Origin: Sclerodactyla briareus
Lineage: Eukaryota; Echinodermata; Holothuroidea; Dendrochirotida; Sclerodactylidae
NCBI GenBank assembly: GCA_026419785.1
Contig: JAODTK010004566.1
Coordinates: 124,001 to 188,000, forward strand
DNA length: 64,000 nt
Direction: 5' to 3'
Within the stretch, counting starts at the first letter, position 1. Each line of letters opens with the position of its first letter. Positions 13,262-24,284 of the stretch are shown here, piece after piece. The position numbers were made by a program, and so were the translations under genes. A model generated the notes under the pieces. It worked only from the letters and a program-made list of their open reading frames with translations. It was not told the origin of the DNA and ran no database searches.

Positions 13262-13376
13262 GTTAACTTACCTTACTTCTTACTTATTATTACTTACTTA
13301 CTTACTTACGTACTTACTTACTCACTCACTCACTCACTCACGCCTTACTTACTTACTTACTTCTTATTTTATTATT
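13262..13376. repeat. (TTAC)n/(ACTC)n microsatellite
   Basis: Long interrupted TTAC repeats flank an ACTC block (about 13,320-13,341) and are followed by an ATT-rich tail. The same TTAC motif forms the 3' tail of the LINE copy near 63.73 kb, so this tract may be the tail of an otherwise unrecognisable LINE remnant. That link is an inference. Confidence 0.85.
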
Positions 13377-13499
13377 AATTATTACTATTACCTCCGGGCC
13401 ATTATTGAAACTCCGATTTTTACAATGCATAGGGTACTGGTTACGCGAATTGACGTTATCCGTTCATCTAGTTTGATGAGATTAAAACTGCAATCAACA

Positions 13500-15436
13500 T
13501 CGTTTGAATGCAGGTCAAAGTGGAACTGGCTCCGTCACACCAAAAATGATAGTGTTCTTGTTTCCCATAAAAGAAAGCTGCTTCATATATCCCAAGATTC
13601 GGTCAAGCATCTGGACGTATAGTGTTTGGAACAAGATTTCAGACTTGGACTCTGTTGACCTAAGCGACTTAGATCTGAACCCAAACCAAAAGTGAATTAT
13701 ATGGAGAACCCTCATACCAGTGTATTGAAACTTCATCCATCCTATAGGTCCGAGTGTACATGGGAACAAGAAAATTGGACCAAAAATTTTCCCAGTGTCC
13801 TCCCAAAACTGACCCCCGGTCTGCACCAAAAGCAAAGGGTTCTTATTTCCCAGAAAGCGCCGAGTTTTGACCAGACAGACCAGGCATTATCAATTATTGT
13901 TAACGAGATTGCGACTTTGACCTCACTTGACCTCAGATGATATTTGACCCAACTCCAAAACCAATAAAGGATGCAGTACTCATTGTGGGGAACGCACATA
14001 CCATTATTAGCTTAATCCATCCAAGTGGGATCGGTAGTTATTGTTTTAACAAAGATGAAATTGGTCAAAACATCTATGTTTCAAAATTTCGCCATTTTTT
14101 CGTTCCCTCCGAAACTGACTCCGGTCTACTCAAATTAGCCAATATGGTTTCTTTGTCCTTCTTCCCCTAAGACGCTGTATATCTATATTTAAAACCTGAT
14201 CGGACTAGGCATTCTGGACTTAAATCGTGTGAACACTATTCTCAGACTTAAACTCCTCTTGAACTCAGATGAACTTTGACTCAAACCCCAAACAATAGGT
14301 ATCTTCACCATGGCAACTCCACCTACCACATATTAGGCTTACATCCTCCAAGTTTGGGTCGAGTTAGCTGTTAACAGCTAAAATGTGGCAATTCAATTTG
14401 CACATTTTTTCCAATTTTTTTTCTCACATCTGACCCGCTGCACCTAAACGACTGCGGTTTCCTGTACTCCTTATCAGAAGCTGCATACCAAATTTCACCC
14501 CGATCGGACAGGCATTCTGGACTTACTGTGTTAACAAGATTTCCAGACTTTGACCTCTCTCGACCTCAGATGACCTGTGACCGTACCCCTAAAAAACGAT
14601 AGGGCATCATATACTCAGTATGGGGACCCCAATCCCAATAGGAACTTGCGATCCATCCAGTGGGTCGAGTTTCGTGTTTAACGAGCTAAAGGTTTTGCCC
14701 AAATTAAAAACCTTTTTCATCACAATTTCCCAATTTTTTTCTCAATCTGATTCCCGGTCTACACCAAAAACAATAGGGTTCCGTCTCCCCATAAAAAGCT
14801 GCTACTACAGTGAACCACCCGATCGGACCACGGCATTCAGGATTAACAGATTTTTCAGACTTTGCCTCTCTTGACCATAGATAATTTTGAACTGACCCCC
14901 AAAACATAGGATCATGTACTCATTATGGGGAACCCATATACCGATATACTTGATCCATCCAAATGGGGATGAGTTTCGTGTTTACAAGCTAAATATTGCT
15001 AAATTATAAAATCAAAACAAATCAACAATTTTCCCAATTTCCCCCGAATCTGACCCCAGGTCGCACCAAAATATTGGGTTTTCTGCTTCCCATAAGTAAG
15101 CTGCATACTCATTTTCAACCTGATCGGATCAAGCATTCTGAACTAATCGTATTAACAAGAGTTTAAGATTTTACCTCTCTTGTCCTCGTTGACCACTGAC
15201 CCCAAAGCAATAGGGAATCATGAACCCACATGGGGGACCCCATATACAAAGTATAACTTGATCCATCCAAGTGGGGTTGAGTATCGTGTTAACAACTAGG
15301 CACTCTCACACGCACACACATATCGCACACACACGCACACGCGCTTACACACCAGCATACACACACACACACACACAATACATACATAATTACTGGCAGG
15401 ACTGCAAGATTATTATGATTCGTCAAGGAAATAAAA
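13500..15436 (+). repeat. Dimeric ~310-bp repeat array, diverged copy (a) with CA tract and right end
   Basis: Alternating half-units can be followed. 'A' halves (AATAGG-TCATGTACTCAT followed by TGGGGAAC) lie near 13,957, 14,288, 14,592, 14,900 and 15,205. 'B' halves (AATAGGGTT-CTGT followed by CCCATAAGAAAGCT) lie between them. A-to-A spacings are about 331, 304, 308 and 305 bp. Units are linked by GACCTC-GATGACCT and end in CGTGTTTACAAG. The array ends in a CA microsatellite (about 15,300-15,380) and then ACTGCAAGATT...CGTCAAGGAAATAAAA at 15,402-15,436, a degraded form of the right end seen at 31.4 and 38.9 kb. It is more diverged than copies (b) and (d), so probably older. There is no coding content. 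Confidence 0.8.
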
Positions 15437-18250
15437 TCCACCCTAATGTTAATACAGAAGCGATTATGTCCATAAACATTCTGATGATGCGGAAAGGGAA
15501 TAGAAATGGAACCGCTCATGTATACGGAAGTTTTTGGGGAAGGTAATCCATCTATTTGCGGGTACGTGCCTTGGCACAATTCCACCTGATTTTGATTTGA
15601 TTCGATTCCACGCGGTCAGGAAGCAAGAAAGGTTCATCTTAACCCTGGCCGTACCGGCAATAACTCGCCTTCTCTTCACGACTAGTGCTTACTAGATGAT
15701 ATCGATGCAGGGTGTAGCCATTTTTGCAAATATGCTACTGGAAGGGCGCAGGACGATAGTGGACTCGCGATCAGACACTCCCCGGGAGCGGAAATTTCAT
15801 TGGTTTCAACGTGATCCTCACAGTGACGACGGATTATTGCAAATATTCCGGACAGACCGGCAGAACCCATGCACAAATCCACTTACAGCGGAACATGAAG
15901 TGCATGACCAAGACCTCGCCCATGCAAAACTACAAGTACAGACAAGAAAAAATTCCAGTGGACGCGGAATTTGAAAAATTGCGTCATGATACCCCTTGCA
16001 ATTCTTCTGTCCCTGTACCAATGCTGTATCGATGCCTCATCACTGCGTATAGATTTCATGAAATATTCCCTAAAAAGTAAACTAACCTCCGCATACATCC
16101 ATGAGATGTTGCATTTCTATGGTCTGATCGGCATCAATAAACATTTCTCATGCTATTCACCTCTTTTTCGCCGATTTTAACATTCTACTATACCGCAGTC
16201 CGCCACTTAAGAAGTCTACCTCAAGTCGCCTCTAATGGCATGCAGGGAATTAACTCTTACGTTATGCGTCCTCCAACCACAGCAATGTGAATGCGCCCAG
16301 TATTGGATACGTCGAAGAAGACTCCATGATTGATATAGCCAGACAGGTTTCGGGTCGATTGGACAATTGCCTGAGAGTCATCGCACCAATGACAAGTTTC
16401 CGGTCCTATGGGCAGTCACTCACGTAGATTAGGCAAGAAGAAAAGAAACGTTTCGTTCCTTTTCCCTATGCTTCTTTCCTCATCGAGACCTCTTAAGGGG
16501 AAGGGGGCACACATATTCGTTTTCTACGGTCCGTGTTGAACAGAGCAAACGAAATACACCTGTACACGCGCACGCAACGATGTGTCCAATCAGATACCTA
16601 CAAGCACGAGCTCGCCCGGAGCATGTCATAATTCATGGATGAAGGAAATGTTGTCGGATGTTCAAAATCTTCCAATCGTTTCCGTCACCGCTGAATCGAA
16701 CGATAAAAACTTCAGTGGAGTTTCTTCTCACGTTTTTGTAGATGACATTCAGGACATCATTAATCTCAAATGATACATGCAGTAAACAGGATCCGCTATT
16801 ACCATATCCGCAAAGGGAATATCAGTCTAAGAAAAGTATGCCGAAGATAATGGAAGTTAATAGCGAAATGAGAGAAGACTCTTGCCCGTTCAGGAATATT
16901 TTGTAGTAAATCATTGATTTAATGAATATTTGTGGCTCCATTGTTCAGGCAACTCGGCGATACTCATCGAGCAACTATTAAAGTATATTGTATATAATCA
17001 CAAACATACCCCTGACAGGAACGAAATTCACTTTGAGCTATGAAAGTCATTTCATAATCGAGGCAAGATGGCGAATGATAGAAAATGACTCCCAGTAACC
17101 ACATTGTACCAACATTATTAATCGGAACAGAAAGCAATCTACACAAACGTATGGGAGAAAAAACACCCAACTAATGCAGGGCACAAAGAAGTGGTAATCT
17201 GCTCACCAAAATCATGAAATTGGGACTAACTTTTTACTGTGCATCAATTAGGATACAAGATTTCTTTTCATCGCGGATATTGAGCACTTTCTCTGGGCCG
17301 GTTTATATATAGGTTTATTCATTTTTCGTGCATGGCTCGAATTGCCTGCACATTTATATTATAAGATTATAAGAAAACATCACGTGATTCGGTGTATTAA
17401 ACATAGGTAACAATGTAGGCCTCATCTATATCAACATGTGTATTATATACAGTGTTGTACTAAACTTTGAACAGTGAAAAATCACACACTCCTAAAATAC
17501 TGAGTACTAAATATTAATAGTATTTTTTGGCCTAATTTTCTCCTGTTCTCTGTCGTTGACCTATATATAAGTGGCAGCGACAACTGCATCCCGGCGCTCC
17601 TTGAATACTTGAAGTGTTTCATGCAGAACAACGGGCGACCGAATTCGCTAAAATTAAGGCCGGTGTTCCAATTAATTATCCCATGGACTATTCGCTATTT
17701 CGCTGCGACATGTTAGCTCGGGATGAATCGTGGCGAATGCGACTAAATGCAATAAACCTGCTGAGAATAACACACGCAAGTCGGAATGGTTCTTGATAGC
17801 TGCGGACGGCAAAATTCCTTGGGGCAAATACGCTCATGTTTCTTCACCAGATCCGACAGTTTTGTTGGTTCACATTAATTGACCTTACTGACATCTGTCA
17901 TACCGTTGGAATGGGGCCCCCCCTTTTTGGAACATGTCTACCATATTGGGCTAATATTTCTATCACTGCCCCACACACAAGTACCCACGAAATCATTTCG
18001 AGGCCTGGATCTTTACTACATCTACCTCCAAACAGACTCAACATGTGAAAAGACACTTTCTTTCTGGGTCCACCAGCCAACAACTAGAGCGAATGTTTGA
18101 GAGACAAATCTTTACCCCTTGAACACGAGGTTTGATTGTCAACTACTGCTGCATAACCTGGACGCGTCTTACACAACGACAAGGGAAACCTGGTCTGCTG
18201 AGGATGGAGTCATGTAAACAAACTCCCACCTGTCACCGAGCTAGCCAATG
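15437..18250. other. Non-coding stretch, nothing recognised
   Basis: Overlapping open frames on both strands at about 15,690-16,100 have no recognisable domain and look like chance overlaps. No repeat shared with other parts of the window was noticed. Confidence 0.35.
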
Positions 18251-18256
18251 ACAGGG

Positions 18257-18540
18257 ATTGGGTAATTAATTGGATTTAATTAAAATCTTATAATACTATG
18301 CGAACATAATTGCAGCTCAGCCTAGCCATGCATGCACTTCATCCACACCCCCCAGTTCCACCTGATCGCATGTACGGTTTCAAAGTTACGAATGAAACTA
18401 TTTGGGTAATTAATTTGATTTAAGTAAAATTTCATCGCACGTCAACAAAATGTAAGTCAGCCTAGCCAGTGGCTTGCTTCATCCACCACCAGTTTTTCAA
18501 CCTGATCGCATGTGTGGTTCAGAAGTTACGAATGAACGTG
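18257..18540 (+). repeat. Two-unit tandem repeat, period about 143 bp
   Basis: Two adjacent diverged units each begin TTGGGTAATTAATT-GATTTA (18,258 and 18,402). Each then runs through CAGCCTAGCCA, CTTCATCCAC and CCTGATCGCATGT to AAGTTACGAATGAA. The second unit leads straight into a GAAC microsatellite. The layout (two core repeats followed by a microsatellite) resembles, in small, the dimeric arrays elsewhere in the window. Confidence 0.75.
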
Positions 18541-18630
18541 CGAACAGACGGTCGACGAACGAACTAACGAAGGAACACACGAACGAACGACGAACGAACG
18601 AACGAACGACGACGAACGAACGGACGAGAG
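18541..18630. repeat. (GAAC)n microsatellite
   Basis: Interrupted CGAACGAACGAC repeats. Reading through it gives an R/T/N/E repeat peptide in the open frame 18,474-18,728, which is an artefact of the repeat and not a gene. Confidence 0.85.
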
Positions 18631-18639
18631 ACCTGATGA

Positions 18640-20245
18640 CTTGTAGATCTGCTTACCAGCAGCTAAAAAGAAGAAGAAAACGTTCAGCATTTCCTTCTTT
18701 CAACAGACGAGATAAGACCCAAAGGTGATAGAAAGTGGATTCATGGTCATAAATATAGAAATGACAGAATGAAATGTCTCTAGCAAAGCCATCTTATTTG
18801 TCAGTACAGCAGGGCGTAAATTATACGGGGCGGACCACTCTGGAAAATGAAATCAAAAGTTGTTCTGAGCGTATGGGATGTAGCAAAGCTAGGGGACTAG
18901 AGCAACTCAATTATACCTCTACCGATGAAATATGCACCAAACTCCGAAAGGAGTAAGGTGAGCGGTTCAGTCAAACAAAAATAGTTCAAAAACATGCAGT
19001 TCAAAACTCTCTTATGAATTCATGTACACACGACCTCTTGGTGACTGTGCACTCTGCCACAAGCTACGAGCCGTTCTGCCGGTATTTGTATACCACACTG
19101 GAGAAGAAAATGGCACAAGAAGTGAAGTGAGTGCATGCACTGAATTACTCTGACCTGTGCCAAACGATTGATAATGGGAGGAATGGTGGTATTAAATACT
19201 AACACCGGCACTTGGAAATACTATCCACAGGGGCGCACAGAGTGGAATGATATATACATGACCAGTGGCGACCCGGGGGGGGGGGGGGTTGGGGTCAAGA
19301 CCCCCCCCCCCCATGGACCAAGTGACCATAATTTTAACACAAAAACGTATTTTATTTTGGAAAGTTCAGTAGAGGTTTGGGCCAGCGGTATTTAGGAAAA
19401 GTATTGTAGCAGCATGTACCTAGGGGCTCATAAATTGTACTATTTGCCAATAGGGAGGTGAGGCAATTTATGAGAGCGCACTTACCCTGGGTTCCGACTT
19501 CAAAAACACCTCGCACCAGACAAATTCTCGTTTACGCGCCTGCATGTCACAGGTGTATAAAGTGATAAAACGTCGGTCATCACATTGTGGCAGTGCCTCT
19601 CCAGCGCGGAGGGGGCGCAATAACCTGTTGAAAGTCGGAGGGAGGAGTGGAGGGTGTCTAAAGCAAGTGGGAGTCCGAAGCAGTGATGTGCAAAAAATGT
19701 TAGAAGGAGGCTCATTAAGTTGAGAGTTGAAATCTGGATTCTTGGCTTGATGAGCGATTCTTGGCGGGAGATCTTCATCTCGCGCGAGCATGGGCCTATC
19801 GGTGAAAGTGTATAAAATACTGAACTTCTCGAAAGAGAAGTAGTTCGTTCGTCAAAGGTTTAGTTCCCGTTGATCGTATTCTTTTTCATCGTTTGCGGGG
19901 AAGATTCGGGTTAGGCAAAAACCGGCCCAGTCTCAATCCAAACTCTCAATGTCATTATGTTCAACTAGTCAAAGAAGGAGAAATGTCGAATGGTCACGGA
20001 CCTCCAACCTCAAATTTAGTTTCTGTTAAAGGACCGAATATGAAAGATGAATCATGTCGACGGACTTTGTGGTAAAAATAACACTTTCTTCAAATTGCTA
20101 CAAAAATGATGACTTCAGAAGCACAGTTTGCCGACTACTAAAAATACGTTTGACCCAAAATCATTCTCACGGCTCATATGATATCGCGAAAACCCGCCGA
20201 GTGGTAGTTGTGTTAAACGTGTCACTGTTCAAACAATGTCTGTAC
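18640..20245. other. Non-coding stretch with one isolated transposon-like end
   Basis: No gene recognised. At 19,263 the sequence CAGTGGCGACCC followed by a long G run resembles the outer end of hAT-like elements such as the one at 11.74 kb, but no matching inverted end was found downstream. The C run near 19,301-19,312 can pair with the preceding G run. Confidence 0.35.
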
Positions 20246-20250
20246 AATAT

Positions 20251-20394
20251 ACAGTAAATTACGGGCAGCAGAGTGGTAGGTAAGTAATGTAAAGTTTACC
20301 GTGTAAATTTCGCAGTAAATTCATTCATATCAGTTATGTAAATTTCAAAGAAGTTTATTGTAAAATGGGCAACCTGCTGCCAATAATTTACTGT
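20251..20394. mobile_element. 144-bp MITE with 21-bp terminal inverted repeats
   Basis: The left end ACAGTAAATTACGGGCAGCAG (20,251-20,271) matches the complement of the right end (20,374-20,394) at 19 of 21 positions. The interior is AT-rich, with more AGTAAATT/AATTTACT motifs that add secondary inverted pairing, and it has no coding capacity. Outer flanks are AT-rich, so a target duplication could not be fixed with certainty. The transposase family is unknown. Confidence 0.7.
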
Positions 20395-20409
20395 TAAATT
20401 TACAAATTT

Positions 20410-21505
20410 TTTTTTAAGTGAACACCTACGAGGCAAACTGAGGGGAAACGATGTGGCAATGCCTACCTCCCCCCCCCCCCATCCATGAAATGTTTCTAGT
20501 GGGATGTGAATTGCTAATCATAAGACGGTTAGTCTAGTCATGGCGGAAAATCAATTTCCAAATACGATATGAGAGCGTTTCTATGTTATTTCCATGATTG
20601 CACTGAATTAACGTCATAGCCAAACATGAGACAAACAAATACATACACACCTCCAAAGGCACGTAGAACTGTCTTTCTGAACACACAGTCGGGCGAGATA
20701 TGAACACTCTATCTGGCATAAGGTCATGAAACAAACACATCCGATGGCAAATGACAAATCAACAAATTGCCTTTCTACTGCCACTTATCGTAAATCGTAA
20801 TCGACTTTTTTCTCCGGGAGAACATTTATAACGGAAGCTACACATTTGTCATCGTACTTTTGATAGGCGGAGGGGTAATACGTTTGTATCAAAAGAAACA
20901 ATACATGGCCTATATAGGCTTACCGTAGAACAGAAGTCGGTTTCAGGTTCTCGGAGGGGTTTGAGCATCTTCCGTAATGTAGCCATATGTAAAATGATAT
21001 ATTCTTACCATATATCAGAACCACACACAACAGCCCCGTTTCGTTGTATAAACAAGTTACGGAACACTAATGCGAAAATGCGAAAGGAACATTGTTACTC
21101 GATGATGCCTGCTAGCGTAACTTTTTACACAGGTTTTTTAATTACTTAAAGAAAGTACCTCTTATAGAGGTGGCGAAGTTCTCCCACTGAAATATAATAA
21201 AGAAGCTAAACTGGACAAAATGAGTACAGCAGCCTAACAATATAGCTTGGCAAATTAATCGACAACTGGGCAAAACGGTAATGGAAGAGGTCTAGGGGGG
21301 GGGGGGGGATGGTTCGGACAAACAAACTAACGTGTTTTGAGCAGGTGCCTGTAGTTTTCGGTGATTGTAGTCAGCGCTGGCAGGTAAGTGGTTCCCACAC
21401 CTTCAGGGGAAGTTGTCATGGTCTAGTGGTATGGGGTGAAGTTCCATTGAAGTTGTGCAGACCCGGCTCGGCTCGACACATTCACGACGCAGATTCTTAG
21501 GATCC
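20410..21505. other. Non-coding stretch, nothing recognised
   Basis: There is a C homopolymer near 20,470-20,480 and a G homopolymer near 21,296-21,309. The TGGTCTAGTGGTATGG stretch near 21,419 resembles a polymerase III A box but lacks a matching B box at the right distance. No gene recognised. Confidence 0.3.
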
Positions 21506-21511
21506 TTTAAT

Positions 21512-21571
21512 AACCATAATAATAAATATAAATATAATAATAATAATTGTATAATAATAATAATAATAATA

Positions 21572-21606
<35 letters not shown>

Positions 21607-21612
21607 TAAATT
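21512..21612. repeat. (TAA)n microsatellite
   Basis: Long TAA repeats with a few ATA interruptions. The tyrosine and isoleucine runs in the minus-strand open frame here are produced by the repeat. Confidence 0.9.
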
Positions 21613-21708
21613 ATATACCCTTCGGAAGGTATGGAGAATACGAAGACCATAATGGACGATGGAAGAGGGGGCGGAATTCTTAACGATACCGACCAAACTG
21701 AAATACTT

Positions 21709-21997
21709 TTTTTTTTTTTTTTTTTTTTTTTTTACGAATCACTGATAGCGACATCACGCACTACTGAACAATATCGGAGAGTTATGGCAGCTGCTAAATC
21801 CGCGCGCTGCTGTGCTACAGGGACTTCAGGTACCCAATCACAACCGGGGTGGATGAGGAAATTGAAGAGAGTGAAATGCAAGAGGTGGAAGATATCTTGT
21901 TATAGAGACAGCCGTAGTGGGACTCGAACCCACGACGAAAATTTGGACAACGAGTCCTGAATCTCCTGGCTCGCGCTAAGCTACCACGAACCGAACC
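21709..21997 (-). mobile_element. tRNA-derived SINE with poly(A) tail, minus strand
   Basis: Read on the minus strand, the element starts near 21,997 with a tRNA-like head. An A-box-like TGGTAGCTTAGCGCG is followed about 40 bases later by the B box GGGTTCGAGTCC (complement of 21,920-21,931). A perfect T-arm (GTGGG, loop TTCGAGT, CCCAC) is present, while the acceptor stem does not pair, so it is not a functional tRNA. A body of about 180 bp with no tRNA similarity follows and ends in a run of about 25 A (T run at 21,709-21,733). Such elements are transcribed by RNA polymerase III from the internal boxes and mobilised by a partner LINE. Which LINE is unknown. Clear target duplications were not found. 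Confidence 0.7.
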
Positions 21998-21999
21998 CA

Positions 22000-23400
22000 A
22001 AAAAACAGGGGAGTTCGTCTGATAGCCTGTTCTTAGTCGCAGTGTATATAGTGAGAATTAATTACATGGTTCGTAATTTCTGACTGAGGGGTACCTTGCA
22101 ACCTGCCGCATGCACACATAAAGGTGAACGATCTGGCGAAAATGGGCCCCACCAACCACGAAACGTTTTGCCACCCCCCCCCCCCCTCCCCCCGTGATAA
22201 ATTATCACTAAAACCTGTAGAACAAATTGAAAAAAATTACGATGTTTCAGTTTTAAGCTGATAAAAATAAGGCCGTCGGTACGTCGTAATGATAACGGTA
22301 GTCGTTCTTGCTACGAACATTACCCATTACATAATTCCTAGTTGACATCGCTCGGTACTTTGACAAGACTTTCGAAACGAATTTATTTTTAAATTAAGGC
22401 AAGGGTCCAATTTCTAAACGAACTTGGCGTAGTTTAGGATCGAAATTGCGTGTAATTGCTGATTTGTTTAGGGTATAAATACTATTCTTAGAGTCTTATT
22501 TATACTAGGCCTACTCAGTCGTCTAGAAAACGAACGGCTTGGATAGGAAAAGAACAAGTATATGAATTATGCCGGTTCCGTGCTGCGACGAATCAAATCG
22601 ATTTTATCGAGTAGTAAACAGATTCCTTACTGTCAGTCTACAGCAAGGCAGGAGCGTGCAGGGTTGAGGGGCAACAAAATCGCAAATATTGCAGGCCCCC
22701 CAGTGCAGCATGCCGCCCCTCAAAATCGCCGCCCATGCATTACGAAACCCGGCAGTCGGATTCGAAACAGGCAGCACGCATTGCCGTTCCACGCCGTGCT
22801 GTTACATTGCACGACAACGTTTAAACACCTTATCGACTAAAAACGTGAGATATTATATAATATTCAGTATACATCATTCTTACAGAAGTATATATAACAT
22901 GTTTTGTGATTCATAAAAATTCAAAAAAAACACGAAAACGTTTAAACACCTTATAGCAGACCAGCTACCTTATCTGGGAAGTGATTATAAAGATCATAGA
23001 GTACTGGTCTTTAATTTCTCAGACGCGCGATGGCGATGGCGCTGTCGGGTTCAAGAACCTATATATAGTTCTTAGTTTTTGTGTATGGCCTGTTATCGAA
23101 TGAATATATCCTATTTCTGGGGACGTTTCGTATATCGATAACACGCATAACACCTCTTATATAAAGGAAGCAGGACCATTTTGCGTCCCTTCACATATAA
23201 GTGTTCCCAATATTGAACGGATGCATGCAGTTTAAAGAGGTTGCGTTGTCTGGTAGCAAATGACAAAAAGCGATGGCAACAACTGCATGACGTCACGATC
23301 AAAACCCGTTTCAGTGCAATTCGACATCGTTCTAGTATTTGACCACAATTGAAACTCACTTGAGTTTACACTCTAAAAATGTTTCGTAACCACCTCCAGG
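22000..23400. other. Non-coding stretch, nothing recognised
   Basis: There is a C homopolymer near 22,172-22,195 and a short direct repeat ACGTTTAAACACCTTAT at about 22,818 and 22,938. No protein motif or RNA gene was seen. Confidence 0.35.
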
Positions 23401-23406
23401 TTTAAT

Positions 23407-23533
23407 ACATCTATGCCGGTGTCGATGTCAGAAAATTTACACAATCAGGTATAATCTGCACAAATTGTGTAGTTTCTTACATAACCTTCACACAATATTG
23501 TGTAATTTATCCCACAACACCGGGATAGATGTG
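23407..23533. mobile_element. Short inverted-repeat element related to the 8.5-kb MITE
   Basis: The left ACATCTATGCCGGTGT is mirrored by ACACCGGGATAGATGT at the right, leaving an interior rich in ACACAATATTGTGTAA-type palindromes. The same ACACAA motifs make up the interior of the element at 8,477-8,591, which suggests one family. The target duplication is unclear. Confidence 0.5.
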
Positions 23534-23631
23534 GTAGTTACACAGTGCTGTATGAATTCTACACAAATTCCCGATTATTGCGGGACGATAATATCGTTTT
23601 GAGGAAGAGGATACTTGAGTACGATATAGAC

Positions 23632-24277
23632 CAGGGTTGTCCAACCTACGGCCCGCGGCCCACAGTCCGGCCCTCCCCAGGTTGCGTCCAGGCCTCCAGA
23701 CATACTCCCCAGTGTCCCCGTCCCAAGGTTGGATTTTTTGTAAAAATTAATCTTTTTCGGCCGAAATTTGGGGGCCATTTTATCGCGATTGTACAGTAGG
23801 CTCAAACAATTGCACTATTCTGCATCTAAAAGGCCATTAAAGCGCATTTTCCGCCCAAGGGGAGAGTTAGGGCTACTTAGTTTCGCTAAATCTCAGAAAC
23901 CACCCCTGCAGATCTGCATTCGACCGGCCTCGTATTGTCAAAAGGGGATAGCAGTATTCAGGAATACAATGTCAAAAGCATCACAAACAAAACATTCCAG
24001 CAAGTATGATGATATCAAAGGACAGTTAAGGATTAACTGAGTCGAGAACTGAAAAAGATCTATTTGAAAAAAGTTCCGCTGAAATATTCTGCTCAGCACC
24101 ATCATTTTTGCCAAACTTCATTCATCTGTTTTACCAGGGATTAAAAATTTGTAGGCACGCAGTGATCCACCAGTTTGTGCCCTACACTCGAGCAAAAAAT
24201 GAGGGTTCATGCGGCCCTTCCTTCACTCACATAATCATTCCACTTGGCCCTCTTCTGCAAAAGGTTGGACAACCCTG
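23632..24277. mobile_element. hAT-like non-autonomous DNA element, 646 bp
   Basis: Perfect 16-bp terminal inverted repeats, CAGGGTTGTCCAACCT at 23,632-23,647 and its complement at 24,262-24,277, are flanked by the exact direct repeat TATAGAC (23,625-23,631 and 24,278-24,284). The 7 bp seen would be the usual 8 with one lost base. The left subterminal region has the G+C-rich CTACGGCCCGCGG stretch common beside such ends. Internal open frames (23,545-23,799; 23,768-24,040) show no transposase motif, so the element would need an enzyme in trans. Family assignment to hAT follows from end structure and duplication length. Confidence 0.8.
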
Positions 24278-24284
24278 TATAGAC

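Noticed and set aside
15811-16080. Possible GIY-YIG-like motif (YCKYSGQTGRT) suggesting a Penelope element
   Set aside because: Only a few residues fit, there is no further endonuclease or reverse transcriptase nearby, and other frames overlap.
19263-19320. Complete transposon starting CAGTGGCGACCC
   Set aside because: No matching inverted end or target duplication was found, so only an isolated end-like sequence is recorded.
21413-21485. tRNA-like start (TGGTCTAGTGGTATGG)
   Set aside because: No B box 35-50 bases later and no T-arm.
21912-21990. Functional tRNA gene on the minus strand
   Set aside because: T-arm is perfect but the acceptor stem does not pair, and the sequence continues into a body with a poly(A) tail, so it is a SINE.
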